From positions 64,342 through 71,156 of the forward strand of contig DHYP01000033.1 of the NCBI GenBank assembly GCA_002414145.1: a stretch of DNA of 6,815 bases, read 5' to 3'. The position numbers and the translations under genes were made by a program. The notes below the pieces were generated by a model. The model searched no databases. It saw only the letters and a program-made list of their open reading frames with translations, and had not been told where the DNA came from. This DNA is from Methylophilaceae bacterium UBA5127 (GTDB taxonomy: Bacteria; Pseudomonadota; Gammaproteobacteria; Burkholderiales; Methylophilaceae). Positions 5,876 to 6,815 of this stretch are shown here, in pieces (position 1 is the first letter of the stretch; each line of letters opens with the position of its first letter).

Positions 5876-6815
5876 TTAAAGGGTACGCGCCACTTCAACG
5901 ACTTCATAAATTTCAAGAATATCGCCCACTTCAATATCATTATAATTTTTAAGTGATAAGCCACACTCAAAGTTGTTTTTCACTTCTTTTACGTCGTCTT
6001 TAAAGCGTTTTAGCGAATCTAGCTCGCCAGTGTGGATAATGACATTATTACGTAGTACGCGCACTTTAGAGTTACGTTTGACGATACCATCTTGTACATA
6101 ACAACCCGCAATTGACCCAACTTTAGAAATACGGAATACTTCGCGAATCTCGACCGTACCAATCATGCTTTCCTTTTGCTCTGGTGCTAACATACCACCC
6201 AGAGCCGCTTTAATTTCATCGACAGCTTCGTAGATAATATTGTAGTAGCGCACATCTACACCCAAGTTATCGATGAGCTTGCGTGAGCCAGCATCTGCTC
6301 GCACGTTAAATCCAATCAAGACTGCGTTAGAGGCACTAGCCAAGTTGACATCTGATTCGCTAATGGCACCTACGCCCGTGTGGATAATGTTGACTTTTAC
6401 CTCAGCCGTAGAAAGTTTCTGCAAGCTTGTTGCCAGCGCTTCGTATGAGCCTTGCACGTCTGATTTAATGATTAGGCCTAGCGTTTGTACCACGCCTTCT
6501 TCCATCTGATTAAACATGTTTTCCAGTTTAGCTGCTTGCTGTTTCGCTAGCTTCACATCACGGAATTTACCTGCACGAAAATTGGCAATCTCACGTGCTT
6601 TACGTTCATCGTTAAGCACAATCACTTCTTCGCCTGCGCTCGGTACATCAGCTAAACCCAGTATTTCCACTGGAATTGATGGCCCAGCTTCTTTTACATC
6701 ATTACCTGACTCATCTAACATTGCACGCACGCGACCAAAGGTAGTGCCCGCTAAAATCATATCACCGCGACGCAAAATACCTGATTGCACTAGGATTGTG
6801 GAAACAGAACCACGT
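5876..6815 (-). CDS. infB: Translation initiation factor IF-2, C-terminal part (5' end outside window)
   Basis: IF2 is the GTPase that brings fMet-tRNA to the 30S P site and promotes subunit joining. Only the last 312 residues are visible; the frame stays open to the right edge with no stop, so this is the window limit, not a broken gene. The visible part opens inside the domain II beta barrel (RGSVSTIL, then [12 protein letters not shown] and GRVRAM). It continues through [12 protein letters not shown], the KAREIANFR helix and KLENMF, then domain III ([42 protein letters not shown]). It ends with the C2 fMet-tRNA-binding domain ([49 protein letters not shown]). The G domain lies off-window. 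A GTG at 6790 is an internal Val codon, not a start. The stop codon abuts the rbfA ATG. Confidence 0.98.
   Translation of the reverse strand, partial: RGSVSTILVQSGILRRGDMILAGTTFGRVRAMLDESGNDVKEAGPSIPVEILGLADVPSAGEEVIVLNDERKAREIANFRAGKFRDVKLAKQQAAKLENMFNQMEEGVVQTLGLIIKSDVQGSYEALATSLQKLSTAEVKVNIIHTGVGAISESDVNLASASNAVLIGFNVRADAGSRKLIDNLGVDVRYYNIIYEAVDEIKAALGGMLAPEQKESMIGTVEIREVFRISKVGSIAGCYVQDGIVKRNSKVRVLRNNVIIHTGELDSLKRFKDDVKEVKNNFECGLSLKNYNDIEVGDILEIYEVVEVARTL

Noticed and set aside
5755..5970. 71-residue minus-strand frame across the infB-rbfA junction
   Set aside because: It is out of frame with both conserved genes and simply overlaps their ends.
6788..6790. GTG as the start of a 304-residue protein at the right end
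   Set aside because: The frame stays open to the edge and the preceding codons (RGSVSTIL) continue the IF2 domain II barrel, so this is an internal Val codon of infB.
1..6815. Mobile element, CRISPR array, toxin-antitoxin or defence island
   Set aside because: There are no direct repeats, transposase or integrase motifs, or target-site duplications. Although a tRNA gene is present, no attachment-site duplication or integrase is seen. All genes are conserved housekeeping genes in a standard order.

Overview
The window is an ordinary, densely packed piece of a proteobacterial chromosome. It carries six complete protein genes (folD, dksA, pnp, rpsO, truB, rbfA), the 3' part of infB and two tRNA genes, one of them cut by the window edge. 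The proteins are closest to beta/gamma-proteobacterial forms. The infB-rbfA-truB-rpsO-pnp order is the classic nusA-infB operon tail. The moderate GC content and protein wording fit a betaproteobacterium, and I lean towards a Methylophilaceae-like (methylotroph) lineage. That placement is inference from memory of the families, not a search.

Layout: positions 1-160 (minus strand) hold a tRNA-Pro(TGG)-tRNA-Arg(TCT) operon with a near-consensus sigma-70 promoter. Divergent from it, folD (one-carbon folate metabolism) and then dksA (RNA polymerase secondary-channel regulator of the stringent response) run on the plus strand. dksA converges on pnp, and the gap between them holds two perfect inverted repeats, one of which overlaps the dksA stop codon. 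From 1816 to the right edge everything is on the minus strand, read right to left: infB (3' part), rbfA, truB, rpsO, pnp.

The minus-strand cluster is a translation and RNA-maintenance unit. IF2 starts initiation, RbfA matures the 30S subunit, TruB makes Psi55 in tRNA, S15 nucleates the 30S platform and PNPase degrades RNA. infB and rbfA abut with no gap, and truB follows 21-36 nt later depending on its start. rpsO has its own good promoter just after the truB stop, a structured leader that could be an S15 autoregulatory switch, and a terminator after the gene. pnp follows a 231-nt gap. No gene-free stretch exceeds 300 bases.

I found no sign of a mobile element, CRISPR array, defence system or unknown gene cassette. 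The points most worth a second look are RNA-level: the rpsO leader, the truB start codon, and the hairpin folding around the dksA stop codon.
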